Of a stretch of DNA of 28,813 nucleotides, positions 1 to 7,821 are shown in pieces (position 1 is the stretch's first letter; every line of letters begins with the position of its first letter). The position numbers and the translations under genes are program-made. Under the pieces are notes generated by a model. The model was not told where the DNA came from and ran no database searches. It saw only the letters and a list, made by a program, of their open reading frames with translations. The stretch is from the NCBI GenBank assembly GCA_023415275.1, contig JAEZLJ010000178.1:1-28813 (forward strand). The letters are read 5' to 3'. Source of the DNA: Bacteroidota bacterium (GTDB lineage: Bacteria > Bacteroidota > Bacteroidia > Chitinophagales > Chitinophagaceae).

Positions 1-120
1 AAAGGAATTCTTTCACAGGGTGTTGGTTCCATATCTGTTTCCACCCTCAACCCTGGCATGTATATCCTTCAATATATTAATGATAGAGACCTGTTTACAG
101 AGAAATTTATGAAACAATAA
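1..120 (+). CDS. 3' end of a T9SS-sorted secreted protein gene (partial, runs in from the left)
   Basis: Frame 1 reads without a stop from base 1 to TAA at 118-120 and gives 39 residues. These include SISVSTLNPGMYILQY followed by KFMKQ at the end. This is the final part of a type A C-terminal sorting domain: a beta-strand, the L-x-x-G-M-Y-I-L motif, then a basic end. Such domains direct secreted proteins through the outer membrane by the type IX system found in Bacteroidota. The rest of the gene would lie left of the window if the element is integrated. The same residues are repeated at the right end, so integration would leave the gene with an intact C-terminus. Confidence 0.75.
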   Translation, partial: KGILSQGVGSISVSTLNPGMYILQYINDRDLFTEKFMKQ

Positions 121-127
121 GATATTA
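1..127. repeat. Left 127-bp terminal direct repeat (attL-like)
   Basis: Bases 1-127 are identical to 28687-28813. The repeat covers the 3' end of a T9SS-type gene plus 7 bases after its stop codon. A tyrosine recombinase lies just inside the other copy, as expected for att sites of an element integrated at a gene's 3' end. The exact length of 127 also fits the k-mer overlap of a circular contig, so the true length of identity cannot be judged from this window. Confidence 0.85.
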
Positions 128-153
128 CCAGATCCGTGCCCATTGGTAAGTAG

Positions 154-187
154 GAGGTTTTTCCGTAACTTGGAAAAACCTCTTTTT
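154..187 (+). terminator. Rho-independent terminator after the T9SS gene end
   Basis: A perfect 11-bp stem (GAGGTTTTTCC with GGAAAAACCTC) encloses a 7-base loop and is followed by five T. It lies 34 bases after the stop of the partial T9SS gene and outside the 127-bp repeat, so it belongs to the element side. It would end transcription coming from the host gene. Confidence 0.85.
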
Positions 188-310
188 ATATGAAATGGAG
201 AAAATTCAATGGAGAAACCATTAATCTGCCCATTTACGATGCTGTTGAAAATGTAATCAGGCGTGAATCGACGGCTGCCTGAGCTGGACTCGGTTACATC
301 TCTTTTCACA

Positions 311-329
311 ATTCTCATGTAAGTCTCAT
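311..329 (+). repeat. Left arm-type repeat, likely recombinase or excisionase binding site
   Basis: ATTCTCATGTAAGTCTCAT occurs here and, with one mismatch, at 28646-28664 in the same orientation. Each copy contains two 8-mers resembling ATTCTCAT, 11 bp apart, close to one helical turn. Paired short repeats on both sides of an att core are typical of arm sites bound by tyrosine recombinases or their directionality factors. The rest of 128-496 is AT-rich, with one inverted repeat (TACCAA/TTGGTA, 424-441) that could be a weak terminator for the Pnkp operon. No convincing gene was seen there. Confidence 0.55.
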
Positions 330-496
330 TTTTTTATTTCCCAATTTACGACAAAAATGAAGGAAAAGAAGTGTCTCTGGACTCCCTACTATTTAGCAAA
401 AAACGTTTATAAGCGATAAAACGTACCAACTGTGCTTGGTAGTGGATAAGCAGCTATAACCATCTTCTTTGTTGCTATTATTCCAGTTAAATAACC

Positions 497-3040
497 TTAT
501 AACCTTGGATCAACCGCTTCACTTTCCAACGCCAATACTCCAAATACGCACTCGTGGGTGCGTCTAAGTGGCTCTTGCCGTACAAAACGGCTTAAAGACT
601 CCAGCCCCAAGGTAAATTCCTTCAGTGCCAGTTCCCTTTTCATTTTCACATTGCGAGACTTTAATCGTTCGATGTTTTCTGGTGCATCATACTCTGGACC
701 GTAGATGATCCTCAAGTATTCACTACCACGACACTTCATGGCGGGTTGGATCATACGGCCTTTGGATTCTGAGATATAATCCAAGGGCTTCACTACCATC
801 CCTTCGCCACCTTTGTCAGTAAGATCTATCCACCAGTCAATGGCAGACTGTTTGCTTTCATCATCGGTTAGGTCCACTAAGATGTACGGAGTGACCATTA
901 GGTGATTGATATTAACCTTACAGAAGGTCTCGATCTGTTCCAAGTGCCAAGTGTGCTGTTTATCAAAGTAGGTTTTCTGTTCTGTGGCCAGGATATGGAA
1001 GGGGGCGAACACCATCCCTTCAATCCCAGTAGTCTCACGAGAGTAGTTGCGGTAGGAAGTGATGTATTTACTAATCTTCTGCTGTCTTGAGCTGTACTCT
1101 CCAAGTAAACCTTCCACAGGTATGCCCCTCTCTTTAGCTGTTTCAAGGGCCTGTAAGGAAGCGGAAAGACCGTTTGAAGCGGCGCTCCCCACGGTAGCAT
1201 ACTGCTTTACCAAAAGATCCTTTGCTTTGGCGCTCCAAGGCATTAGTTCCCCATCCAAACACACCCAATCGGTGCCAAACCGTTCCCAAAAGCCTGATTC
1301 TGTGAGTGCGATGTTGAGTACTTCCAAAAAGGCAAACTCGGTAGCCTGCACTTCAAAGAACTTCCGTCCCGTACGGGTATAGATGGTACCCAGTGAAGGA
1401 GTTGAAAACCCGAAACGATTCTTGGCTACCCCTGGCTCCTTGAGTACAATGGCAATTGCCCTGGACCCCATGTGCTTTTCCTCGCAAATGAGGCTGGTGA
1501 TCCCGTGCTTACTGTAATACTTAAACACCTCTTCGGGATGCTCCAGGTAGGTAGGGTGTTTGCTGGTCTCTGGCGGTGGCATCGTTGGCGGCAGGTAAAT
1601 GAGCCACCTGGGATCAAGGGCAAAACGGCTCATGACTTCCAGCGCTGCTACGGCATTCTCTTCCCTTATAATAACTTTACTGTTAAAGCCTGTTTCAATG
1701 ATGTTTTTCCCATTGATCAGCCCCACGTCCAATAGATCATTGTCTTTCTCTTGAGTAGTGTTGTGCTCCTCCGCAGGTATAATAGGACGCACAGGTTCTG
1801 CGTAAGTGGCCTTACTTGAAACTGTGACCAGTTCCCGCTCAGGATAGCGCAGCGCCGTTAACCGACCGCCAAAGGCGCAGCCCGTATCAATATTGACAGT
1901 GTTGTTGATCCATTCGGGTTCAGGAATCGGAGTGTGGCCATATACCACTACCGCTTTGCCGCGATAGCGTTTAGCCCAGTCATAGCGTACGGGAAGACCA
2001 AATTCGTCAATCTCTCCTGTGGTCTCTCCAAAAAGGCAGAAGGTGCGCACTCCCGCAGCAGCCCTTCCATGCATTTGTTCAGGAAGTCCTGCATGAGCCA
2101 CCACCAGCTTTCCATCGTCAAGCACGTAATGCGCGATCAACCCGTAGAGGAAGTCCTTTACTTCTCGCTGAAATTCCTTGGTCGTTCCCTGGAGTTGGTG
2201 GACGGTTTTATCCAGCCCATGAGTGAGCGGCACATTCTTTCCACTCAGGTACTTATTGAGCTTCTCGTCGTGATTGCCCGTGATGCATAGCGCCTGGCCA
2301 CTTTTAACCATATCCATCACCAGCCTCAGCACCTCAGGTGATTTGGGGCCGCGATCAGTAAGATCGCCCAGGAAGATCACCTTTCGTCTTTCAGAATGCG
2401 TCACCGTATAGTGACTATCTGAAGATATTACCTGGTAGCCCAAATTTTTAAGCAAATCCTGGAGCTCGTCAAAGCACCCGTGCACGTCACCGATTATATC
2501 AAATGGCCCGTGTTCTTCTTTTTTGTTGTTCCAGAGCTTTTGTCGAGTGATCGTGACCTCTTCTTCAGGGTTAAGGTAGTATACGTAGCTGAAGCCTTCC
2601 TTCTCTATAGAACGCATGGATCGTTTAAAATCATCGAACTGCTTTTCCAGCACCGTTCTTCCAAAGTTGCGGTCCGTGCGGGTAGCGTGTCGGTCAAACA
2701 GAGATCGTATCGCTGTTTCGATCACAATGGCGGCAGCCAGGGCATAGTTGTCTTTGGCCAGCTGGACCATTTTTTCACGGTCTTCTCGTCTGAGGTTTAA
2801 GGCGTCGACAATCGTAAGCCTTCCTCGTTTCAGCCGTTTGGCAGCAATCATCTGGAGCACTTCAAAGGCATCGTCGGTGGCATCCAGGTTGTTCTCGTTA
2901 TCACTCACCAGTGCACGGCAGTTGTCAGATGACAAAACTTCAGTAGCGCCAAAATATTTACGAGCAAAGGTGGATTTTCCAGAACTGCTGGGACCTACCA
3001 ACAACACCAAAGCTATTTCAGGTAATTTGATCTCTTTCAT
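497..3040 (-). CDS. pnkp: Bacterial polynucleotide kinase-phosphatase-ligase Pnkp (RNA repair)
   Basis: This is a three-domain RNA end-healing and sealing enzyme of 847 residues, about the usual family length. The N-terminal kinase has the P-loop GPSSSGKST (16-24). The central metallophosphatase has GDVHG (184-188), GDLTDRG (225-231) and GNHD (255-258). The C-terminal ligase/adenylyltransferase has the likely AMP-accepting Lys522 in EEKHMGSR, LDGEL near 595-599, and a late GGEGMVVKP. In studied homologues Pnkp phosphorylates 5'-OH ends, removes 2',3'-cyclic phosphate and, with Hen1, reseals RNA cut by ribotoxins. Its start codon overlaps the hen1 stop by 4 bases (ATGA), which implies translational coupling. 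All key motifs look intact. The gene is second in a two-gene minus-strand operon. Confidence 0.95.
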   Translation of the reverse strand: MKEIKLPEIALVLLVGPSSSGKSTFARKYFGATEVLSSDNCRALVSDNENNLDATDDAFEVLQMIAAKRLKRGRLTIVDALNLRREDREKMVQLAKDNYALAAAIVIETAIRSLFDRHATRTDRNFGRTVLEKQFDDFKRSMRSIEKEGFSYVYYLNPEEEVTITRQKLWNNKKEEHGPFDIIGDVHGCFDELQDLLKNLGYQVISSDSHYTVTHSERRKVIFLGDLTDRGPKSPEVLRLVMDMVKSGQALCITGNHDEKLNKYLSGKNVPLTHGLDKTVHQLQGTTKEFQREVKDFLYGLIAHYVLDDGKLVVAHAGLPEQMHGRAAAGVRTFCLFGETTGEIDEFGLPVRYDWAKRYRGKAVVVYGHTPIPEPEWINNTVNIDTGCAFGGRLTALRYPERELVTVSSKATYAEPVRPIIPAEEHNTTQEKDNDLLDVGLINGKNIIETGFNSKVIIREENAVAALEVMSRFALDPRWLIYLPPTMPPPETSKHPTYLEHPEEVFKYYSKHGITSLICEEKHMGSRAIAIVLKEPGVAKNRFGFSTPSLGTIYTRTGRKFFEVQATEFAFLEVLNIALTESGFWERFGTDWVCLDGELMPWSAKAKDLLVKQYATVGSAASNGLSASLQALETAKERGIPVEGLLGEYSSRQQKISKYITSYRNYSRETTGIEGMVFAPFHILATEQKTYFDKQHTWHLEQIETFCKVNINHLMVTPYILVDLTDDESKQSAIDWWIDLTDKGGEGMVVKPLDYISESKGRMIQPAMKCRGSEYLRIIYGPEYDAPENIERLKSRNVKMKRELALKEFTLGLESLSRFVRQEPLRRTHECVFGVLALESEAVDPRL

Positions 3041-4410
3041 TTTTTACTTCTTGTGAATACGGCTATTTGTGAAGGCGCTCCGACCTGGGGTTCTTCTTCA
3101 CCCACTGGGTAGATCGTTACATCATAATTAAACTGAGCGCAGACCTTTGCGCACCACTGCTTAAACTGTTCTCTGGTCCACTCAAAGCGGTGATCTACGT
3201 GACGGAAGCTGTCGGCATCCAGTCGCTCGTATACCGTGTTGTATTCGGCGTTGGGAGTGGATAGGACCACGGTAGTTGGACTGGCATTACCAAAGACAAC
3301 CTTCTCCATAGAAGGCAGCCGCTCTTCATCCAGGTGTTCAATGACTTCCACCAGGGCGGCGGTGTCAAATCCCTTCATCCTTTCATCTTTATAAGTGACA
3401 GATCCCTGGAACAGTGCGATACGCTCTCGCATCAAAGGCGAAGCCGTATCCAGGAACAAGTTTTCTTTAGCTTTTTGCAGCTCAGAAAACGAAACGTCCA
3501 TTCCCACGATCCGCTTGAACTGCGAGTCCCGAATGAGCTTTTTCATCAGTTTACCCTCGCCGCAGCCAAGATCCAGAACCGTAGTAGCCCCGCTTTGTTT
3601 AATGAACTCATATGCCTTCTGGAGTCGCTGTTCGTGAAGGCTCACCCAAACTTTGGGCTTGGTTTCCTCTTCCAACAGGACCTCTTCCCCTGCGAGCCTT
3701 AGTAATGCCTGGCTGGTAAAGGTTCTCAGGTTTTTCAAAAACCGCTTGGTAATCCATTCTTTCTCTGGGTGGCGCTCCAGCCATCCCTGGCCCCTGCGTA
3801 GTAGTGTGTCTATATCACTCTGGGAGATCCAGTAGTGACGGTCATTGTCCAGTGCCAGGATGAACACGTACAATTGGGAGAGCACCTCCTTTACAGTGGT
3901 TGTCTTCTCCAAGGTAAGATTCACCGCTTTGCTTGTGCCCCAGGAAGGAAAGTGATCATCCAGCGGCAGGGTTTCGACTTGCACAGTGTAATCCAATGGT
4001 TCGAACAACTTGTATATAAAGGAAGCGTCGCAATCAGCCCTCAGGGAATACACCGTGGCCTTTAGTGGCAGGGGCGTATCCACCAGCTCTGGCTTTCCTT
4101 TCGCAGTACCGTTCATGGCTGATCCAAATGCTTTTACCATCGCGGTGCTCAGGAAGGAATTGCTGGTATAAGGACGATCATTGACATAGTGTTCCTGGAG
4201 AAACGCCATTTGGCCGCGGGTACGCACTAAGTCAATGGGGTTTATATCCAGAAGCAGACAGGCCGTACAAACGGATTCAGTAGCCTCAGGATAGAATATA
4301 TGGGCTTTTCCGATTGCAAGTTCAACTGATTGCAAGCGGTCGGGGTGCTTATTCAACAAAAAGCCAAGATCGGTGGCTGGTGTATGAGTAGTTGTGATTT
4401 CCAGTAACAT
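3037..4410 (-). CDS. hen1: Hen1, RNA 3'-terminal ribose 2'-O-methyltransferase
   Basis: The 457-residue bacterial Hen1 has an N-terminal Hen1-N domain (about 1-240), needed in known systems to stimulate Pnkp ligation, and a C-terminal Rossmann methyltransferase (about 260-457). The SAM motif VLDLGCGEG is at 278-286. The metal-binding signature EVIEH is at 355-359, with His407 (VDHRFEW) as the probable remaining ligand. The enzyme methylates the 2'-OH at the broken 3' end before ligation, so the repaired RNA cannot be cut again at that site. It is first in the operon and overlaps pnkp by 4 bases. It is divergent from the conjugation operon, with 149 bases between the two starts. Confidence 0.94.
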   Translation of the reverse strand: MLLEITTTHTPATDLGFLLNKHPDRLQSVELAIGKAHIFYPEATESVCTACLLLDINPIDLVRTRGQMAFLQEHYVNDRPYTSNSFLSTAMVKAFGSAMNGTAKGKPELVDTPLPLKATVYSLRADCDASFIYKLFEPLDYTVQVETLPLDDHFPSWGTSKAVNLTLEKTTTVKEVLSQLYVFILALDNDRHYWISQSDIDTLLRRGQGWLERHPEKEWITKRFLKNLRTFTSQALLRLAGEEVLLEEETKPKVWVSLHEQRLQKAYEFIKQSGATTVLDLGCGEGKLMKKLIRDSQFKRIVGMDVSFSELQKAKENLFLDTASPLMRERIALFQGSVTYKDERMKGFDTAALVEVIEHLDEERLPSMEKVVFGNASPTTVVLSTPNAEYNTVYERLDADSFRHVDHRFEWTREQFKQWCAKVCAQFNYDVTIYPVGEEEPQVGAPSQIAVFTRSKK

Positions 4411-4559
4411 TAATGAAACTTAAAGTGGCCAAAGATAAAAGGGAAGAATTAAAGGCTTTTATACATGGTTTGAGTTACTTATTCAACAAGTTTTCAACAG
4501 TTATCTAAGCATATTGCATAATACTAAAAAAAGTAGTAATTTTCTGCAAAAATGTATTA
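4411..4559. promoter_or_regulatory. Divergent promoter region between hen1 and the conjugation operon
   Basis: This is an AT-rich 149-base gap between two divergent operons, so both promoters should lie here or nearby. On the minus strand TATCTTTG (4430-4437) matches the Bacteroidota -7 consensus TAnnTTTG about 20 bases before the hen1 start. No clear -33 TTTG was found at the expected spacing. No plus-strand -7 match was seen. Confidence 0.4.
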
Positions 4560-4721
4560 ATGGCAAACGAAAACGACAAAAGTAAAGGAGGAGAACACGG
4601 TAATCCGAACCAGCCAGGAAATCCACCAGGTAACTCAGGCGGCCATGGGAAACCAACTGATAAACCCGATCCAGGACCAAAAAACCCTCCTAAACCAGAT
4701 AAAGACCGCCAAGTTGGATAA
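4560..4721 (+). CDS. Small Gly/Pro-rich disordered protein with C-terminal glycine, first gene of the conjugation operon
   Basis: This is a 53-residue open frame missed by length cut-offs. It has 10 Gly, 11 Pro, 7 Lys and 7 Asn, no Cys or aromatic residue, and almost no hydrophobic residue, so it should be disordered. It ends in Arg-Gln-Val-Gly. The stop overlaps the next ATG by one base (TAATG), a strong coupling signal to the E2-E1 gene. Related operons carry a ubiquitin-like or polyubiquitin-like protein at this position, or a target whose C-terminal glycine is conjugated. I infer that this protein is the modifier or the substrate of the adjacent E1, loosely like Pup in being short and disordered. 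It has no visible ubiquitin fold. It could instead be a leader peptide. ATG at 4552 is rejected because it meets a stop after two codons. Confidence 0.6.
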   Translation: MANENDKSKGGEHGNPNQPGNPPGNSGGHGKPTDKPDPGPKNPPKPDKDRQVG

Positions 4722-6535
4722 TGACTCCATGGTTTATTAAGTACCCTAATCACTACCAAAGGGAATTAGCTGCGTTTAATGATTTAGGCGTCGATGTTAC
4801 TGAAGACGATGATTTAAGAAAAAAGAGTGAAATCATCCGTTGGACGTTGACCATACAGGGTTCAAATCCAAACTTTGATATCGATGATAAGACAAGAGAT
4901 TATACACTAATAATTGTTTTTCCTGATTCTTATCCCTGGTTCAGACCACAGGTTTACGCCTATGATCTTGATCTCCCGCGTCATCAACATTTGCTTGGGA
5001 AAAACCTTTGTTTACTACCGAGATCTACTCGTTTCTGGTATCCCGAGCAAACAATTGCAGATTTATTAAAGACTCAGTTATCGCTTGTCTTAAAAAAAGG
5101 TAGTGTCACAGACTTCGCTGAAGTAAAGAATGATCCTGACGAACAGGCAGAGCCAGCATCGGATTATTATTTCTATTGGCATAATATAAGTGTACTTTTT
5201 GATCCAACTGAGATCGGTGTTCAAAAGGTTTATAATGATTTTGAAGTAATTGGAAAAGCTGAATTTGGGTTTCCTGAAGATGCCCCTATGCCTGCGCGAA
5301 TTGCCGTAAAAGCTGTACACATAAAGGGGCAAAACAATATTTCCACTCTTCCCAAAGCACTTGCTCTCTATTTCCCAAAAAATCTGAGCGGCGTTCTTAT
5401 AAGGTCATCTCAGCGTCCACCCATCGGGAATGATGACAAAACAGGAAACGGTACTTTAGTCTATGATTGGTTAAAAAAGGGGCTTGGCGTACAAGCCAAG
5501 GTTCTTGAAGGCACATCCAAACTTTCGTTCCGCGCTGGAACTTATTATAACGTAATTGGTATTAATTTTCCCGATGAGACGATCAAAGGTGAAGAAGGGA
5601 CAAGTTGGATCTTTTTAGTGAGAGGAGCAATGACACCGCAGGATGGAATGAAGAAACGTGAAGTTGCGTTTTTGGCTAAAGCATCTTATATAAGTAAAGA
5701 GGCAACAAAGGACCGCGTCCCTAAACTAATCCCATTAAATACTAAATCTGTTGCAGTCTTTGGACTTGGGGCATTAGGGAGCTTTACCACGATAGAGTTA
5801 GCGCGTAGCGGAATTAAAGAGCTGCGATTAATGGACTTCGACACAATCGATCCTCCTACTACTGTTCGATGGCCTCTTGGCCTAACAGCCGCTGGCTTAC
5901 CCAAAACTTCAGTTTTAAAAAAATTTATTCAAGAAAATTATCCTTTTACCGCTGTAAGAATTGAATCTTGGCGGATTGGCGACTTGCGGATCGAAGGTCG
6001 AAATATTTCACCATATGAATCACGATCTGAATGGCAAATATTAGAAGACTTTCTTTCTGACGTTGATATGATAATAGACGCAACCGCAGAGGAAGGGGTT
6101 AATAACTTTCTATCGCGGCAGTCTTACCAATTAGGCATTCCATATCTTTCCATGTATACAACTCCTGGAGCATTAGGTGGTGTTATAATGCGGTATATTC
6201 CAGGCTTGACTGGTTGTTGGTCCTGTATGAAAGAATGGCAAAAGTCAGATCCCGAGAATTTAGTACCACCAAGTGATGATAATGGTGAAATACAACCACC
6301 AGGTTGTAGCGATATGACTTTTACTGGTGCAGGTTTTGACCTTCAGAATATTGTACTTGCTGGGGTTAGACTTGCCGTCAGTACTTTATGTAGAGGAGAA
6401 AATGGTTATCCAGATTTTGATTGGGATTGGGCAGTTTTAAAGTTAAAGGACGACCATCGTCTGGCTATTGCTCCACAGTGGACGACTCAACCTTTGAACA
6501 TTAATCCTAATTGTCCATATAATGGTTATCACTAA
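4721..6535 (+). CDS. E2-E1 fusion (Cap2-like ubiquitin-conjugating and activating enzyme)
   Basis: The protein has 604 residues. The N-terminal UBC-like E2 domain (about 1-130) has a YPWFRPQVYAYD strand followed by NLCLL, with Cys97 as the probable thioester cysteine. A middle domain (about 150-330) is not recognised. The C-terminal ThiF/E1 adenylation domain (about 335-604) has the nucleotide-binding GLGALG (348-353) and acidic MDFD (371-374). It also has a Cys pair C499-W-S-C502, and C529 in PPGCSD, which is a candidate E1 cysteine. In CBASS, the related Cap2 ligates the C-terminal glycine of its partner to targets. No CD-NTase gene is present here, so the partner must differ. The frame overlaps the small upstream gene by 1 base and the JAMM gene by 14. 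Confidence 0.9.
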   Translation: MTPWFIKYPNHYQRELAAFNDLGVDVTEDDDLRKKSEIIRWTLTIQGSNPNFDIDDKTRDYTLIIVFPDSYPWFRPQVYAYDLDLPRHQHLLGKNLCLLPRSTRFWYPEQTIADLLKTQLSLVLKKGSVTDFAEVKNDPDEQAEPASDYYFYWHNISVLFDPTEIGVQKVYNDFEVIGKAEFGFPEDAPMPARIAVKAVHIKGQNNISTLPKALALYFPKNLSGVLIRSSQRPPIGNDDKTGNGTLVYDWLKKGLGVQAKVLEGTSKLSFRAGTYYNVIGINFPDETIKGEEGTSWIFLVRGAMTPQDGMKKREVAFLAKASYISKEATKDRVPKLIPLNTKSVAVFGLGALGSFTTIELARSGIKELRLMDFDTIDPPTTVRWPLGLTAAGLPKTSVLKKFIQENYPFTAVRIESWRIGDLRIEGRNISPYESRSEWQILEDFLSDVDMIIDATAEEGVNNFLSRQSYQLGIPYLSMYTTPGALGGVIMRYIPGLTGCWSCMKEWQKSDPENLVPPSDDNGEIQPPGCSDMTFTGAGFDLQNIVLAGVRLAVSTLCRGENGYPDFDWDWAVLKLKDDHRLAIAPQWTTQPLNINPNCPYNGYH

Positions 6536-7001
6536 CAAAACAATATTTCTCGAATACAGACACTACTTATATATTTTAGAAGAATGCATTAAGTGGGCGC
6601 CCAAAGAAACTGGTGGTATCATAATGGGTTATAATAAAACCGATCAATATTGGGTTACAGATATTATTGGCCCAGGCTCAAAGGCGCGACATGAACTTTA
6701 CACATTTAATCCCGATAATGAATTTCATGAGAAGGAGATGGCGAGGGTTTATAATGATAGCGGTCGTATACATACATATTTAGGTGACTGGCACACACAT
6801 CCGAACAATAAGTCTTATTTAAGTGAACTTGATAAAAAAACATTAAGAAACATTTCTTCCAATCCAGAATGCCAATTACCTGAACCACTTATGTTCATAT
6901 TAGGTACCGCGCCTTTGGAGCTTAAGGCATGGATTTACCAGCCCAGAAATCTTTTCGCATATAAACATCCAATAATTAAATTAGTGAAATCTTGTATGTA
7001 G
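6522..7001 (+). CDS. JAB/JAMM metalloprotease (Cap3-like deconjugating peptidase)
   Basis: The 159-residue protein has the full JAMM signature: Glu29 (KETGG), His91-x-His93-Pro, then Ser101 and Asp104, which is exactly H-x-H-x7-S-x2-D. These residues bind zinc and activate water in deubiquitinase-like peptidases. In related operons the enzyme trims the modifier C-terminus or removes it from targets. Its start lies 14 bases inside the E2-E1 gene, so the three genes form one translationally coupled unit. It is the last gene of the operon and converges on the serine recombinase. No terminator is obvious in the 48-base gap. Confidence 0.9.
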   Translation: MVITNKTIFLEYRHYLYILEECIKWAPKETGGIIMGYNKTDQYWVTDIIGPGSKARHELYTFNPDNEFHEKEMARVYNDSGRIHTYLGDWHTHPNNKSYLSELDKKTLRNISSNPECQLPEPLMFILGTAPLELKAWIYQPRNLFAYKHPIIKLVKSCM

Positions 7002-7049
7002 CAACATTTTTCAGGAGATTTGGGCTTTATTGAATTTTAAAAAGTTCAA

Positions 7050-7637
7050 TCATACTGACATGTTAGAGTTATCTCCATGTGAAAAAGTTATTGCTTTTAC
7101 ATACTTATATAGCGTAGGCTTCGTAATCGACATCATTGAACAAATTTTATCCACAGTTAATTTTTTCTCATTGTATAGGTCAACTACCAATTGACGTTTG
7201 TCTTTGTTTAATGATCTTGGTCGTCCACCCAATCTTCCCCTGGCCCTCGCAGACGCCAATCCTGCACGTGTACGCTCCACGATCAAACTCCTTTCAAATT
7301 CTGCCAGCGCACCAAATATGTGAAATACCAGTCTACCAGTTGGTGTAGACGTATCGATGTTCTCTTGGATGCTTTTTAATGCAATTCCATTCTTATCCAG
7401 GTAAGCTCCCCATTCCAATAGATCCTTCAGCGACCTTGCGAGGCGGTCTAAACGCCAAATAACCAGAGTATCACCTCGACGCAACTGCTCTTTTAACTTT
7501 GTAAGTCCTGGTCGTTCAGCTATCGTGCCTGAGATTTTATCAGTAAATATTTTTTCGCATCCTATTGCATTCAGCGAATCCTGTTGGAGAAAATCACATT
7601 GATCGCCCGTGCTGATACGAGAGTACCCAATAAGCAT
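7050..7637 (-). CDS. Serine recombinase (resolvase/invertase family)
   Basis: The chosen ATG at 7637 gives 195 residues starting MLIGYSRIST. The open frame reaches 7670, but those 11 extra residues lie before the conserved fold. The catalytic domain (about 1-140) has Ser9 in YSRIS as nucleophile, the WRLDRLARS motif and the E helix LAEFERSLIVERTRAG. The C-terminal helix-turn-helix follows RGRLGGRP and ends TLYKYVK. Length and layout match Tn3 resolvases and Hin/Pin invertases. These cut and rejoin short dimeric sites to resolve or invert DNA. No transposase is nearby, so it may be a transposon remnant or a resolvase for the element's circular form. Repeats upstream (7679-7770) could be its site. 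Confidence 0.92.
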   Translation of the reverse strand: MLIGYSRISTGDQCDFLQQDSLNAIGCEKIFTDKISGTIAERPGLTKLKEQLRRGDTLVIWRLDRLARSLKDLLEWGAYLDKNGIALKSIQENIDTSTPTGRLVFHIFGALAEFERSLIVERTRAGLASARARGRLGGRPRSLNKDKRQLVVDLYNEKKLTVDKICSMMSITKPTLYKYVKAITFSHGDNSNMSV

Positions 7638-7678
7638 AGTTTGAATAGATTTAATCGTTAAGAAACCCAATTCTTGCT

Positions 7679-7770
7679 ATGTTAACTTTACATTGATTAG
7701 TTAACCGAGTTTCTTTACTAAAGGTGGCCGCAAAAACCAACACTTCCAAACTTTCAGGGTATAGTTAACC
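7679..7770. repeat. Three GTTAAC repeats, possible recombination (res-like) site
   Basis: GTTAAC at 7681-7686 and AGTTAACC at 7699-7706 and 7763-7770 fall within 92 bases, directly upstream of the serine recombinase gene. The first two are 18 bp apart, and GTTAAC is self-complementary. Resolvase genes usually have their site in the adjacent upstream gap. The assignment is by position and repetition only. Confidence 0.3.
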
Positions 7771-7821
7771 TAAACCACCGTTTTATTTACCAGGGGATAC
7801 CACAGAGCGAAGGTGTTGGAT

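Noticed and set aside
13..318. 101-codon minus-strand frame across the left end
   Set aside because: It runs antisense through the T9SS gene end and the terminator, and has no family-like features.
4505..4759. 84-codon minus-strand frame rich in Gly and Pro
   Set aside because: It is the shadow of the small plus-strand gene at 4560, which has coupling to the next gene.
4721..7001. CBASS type II operon
   Set aside because: Cap2-like and Cap3-like proteins are present, but no CD-NTase or effector gene lies in the window.
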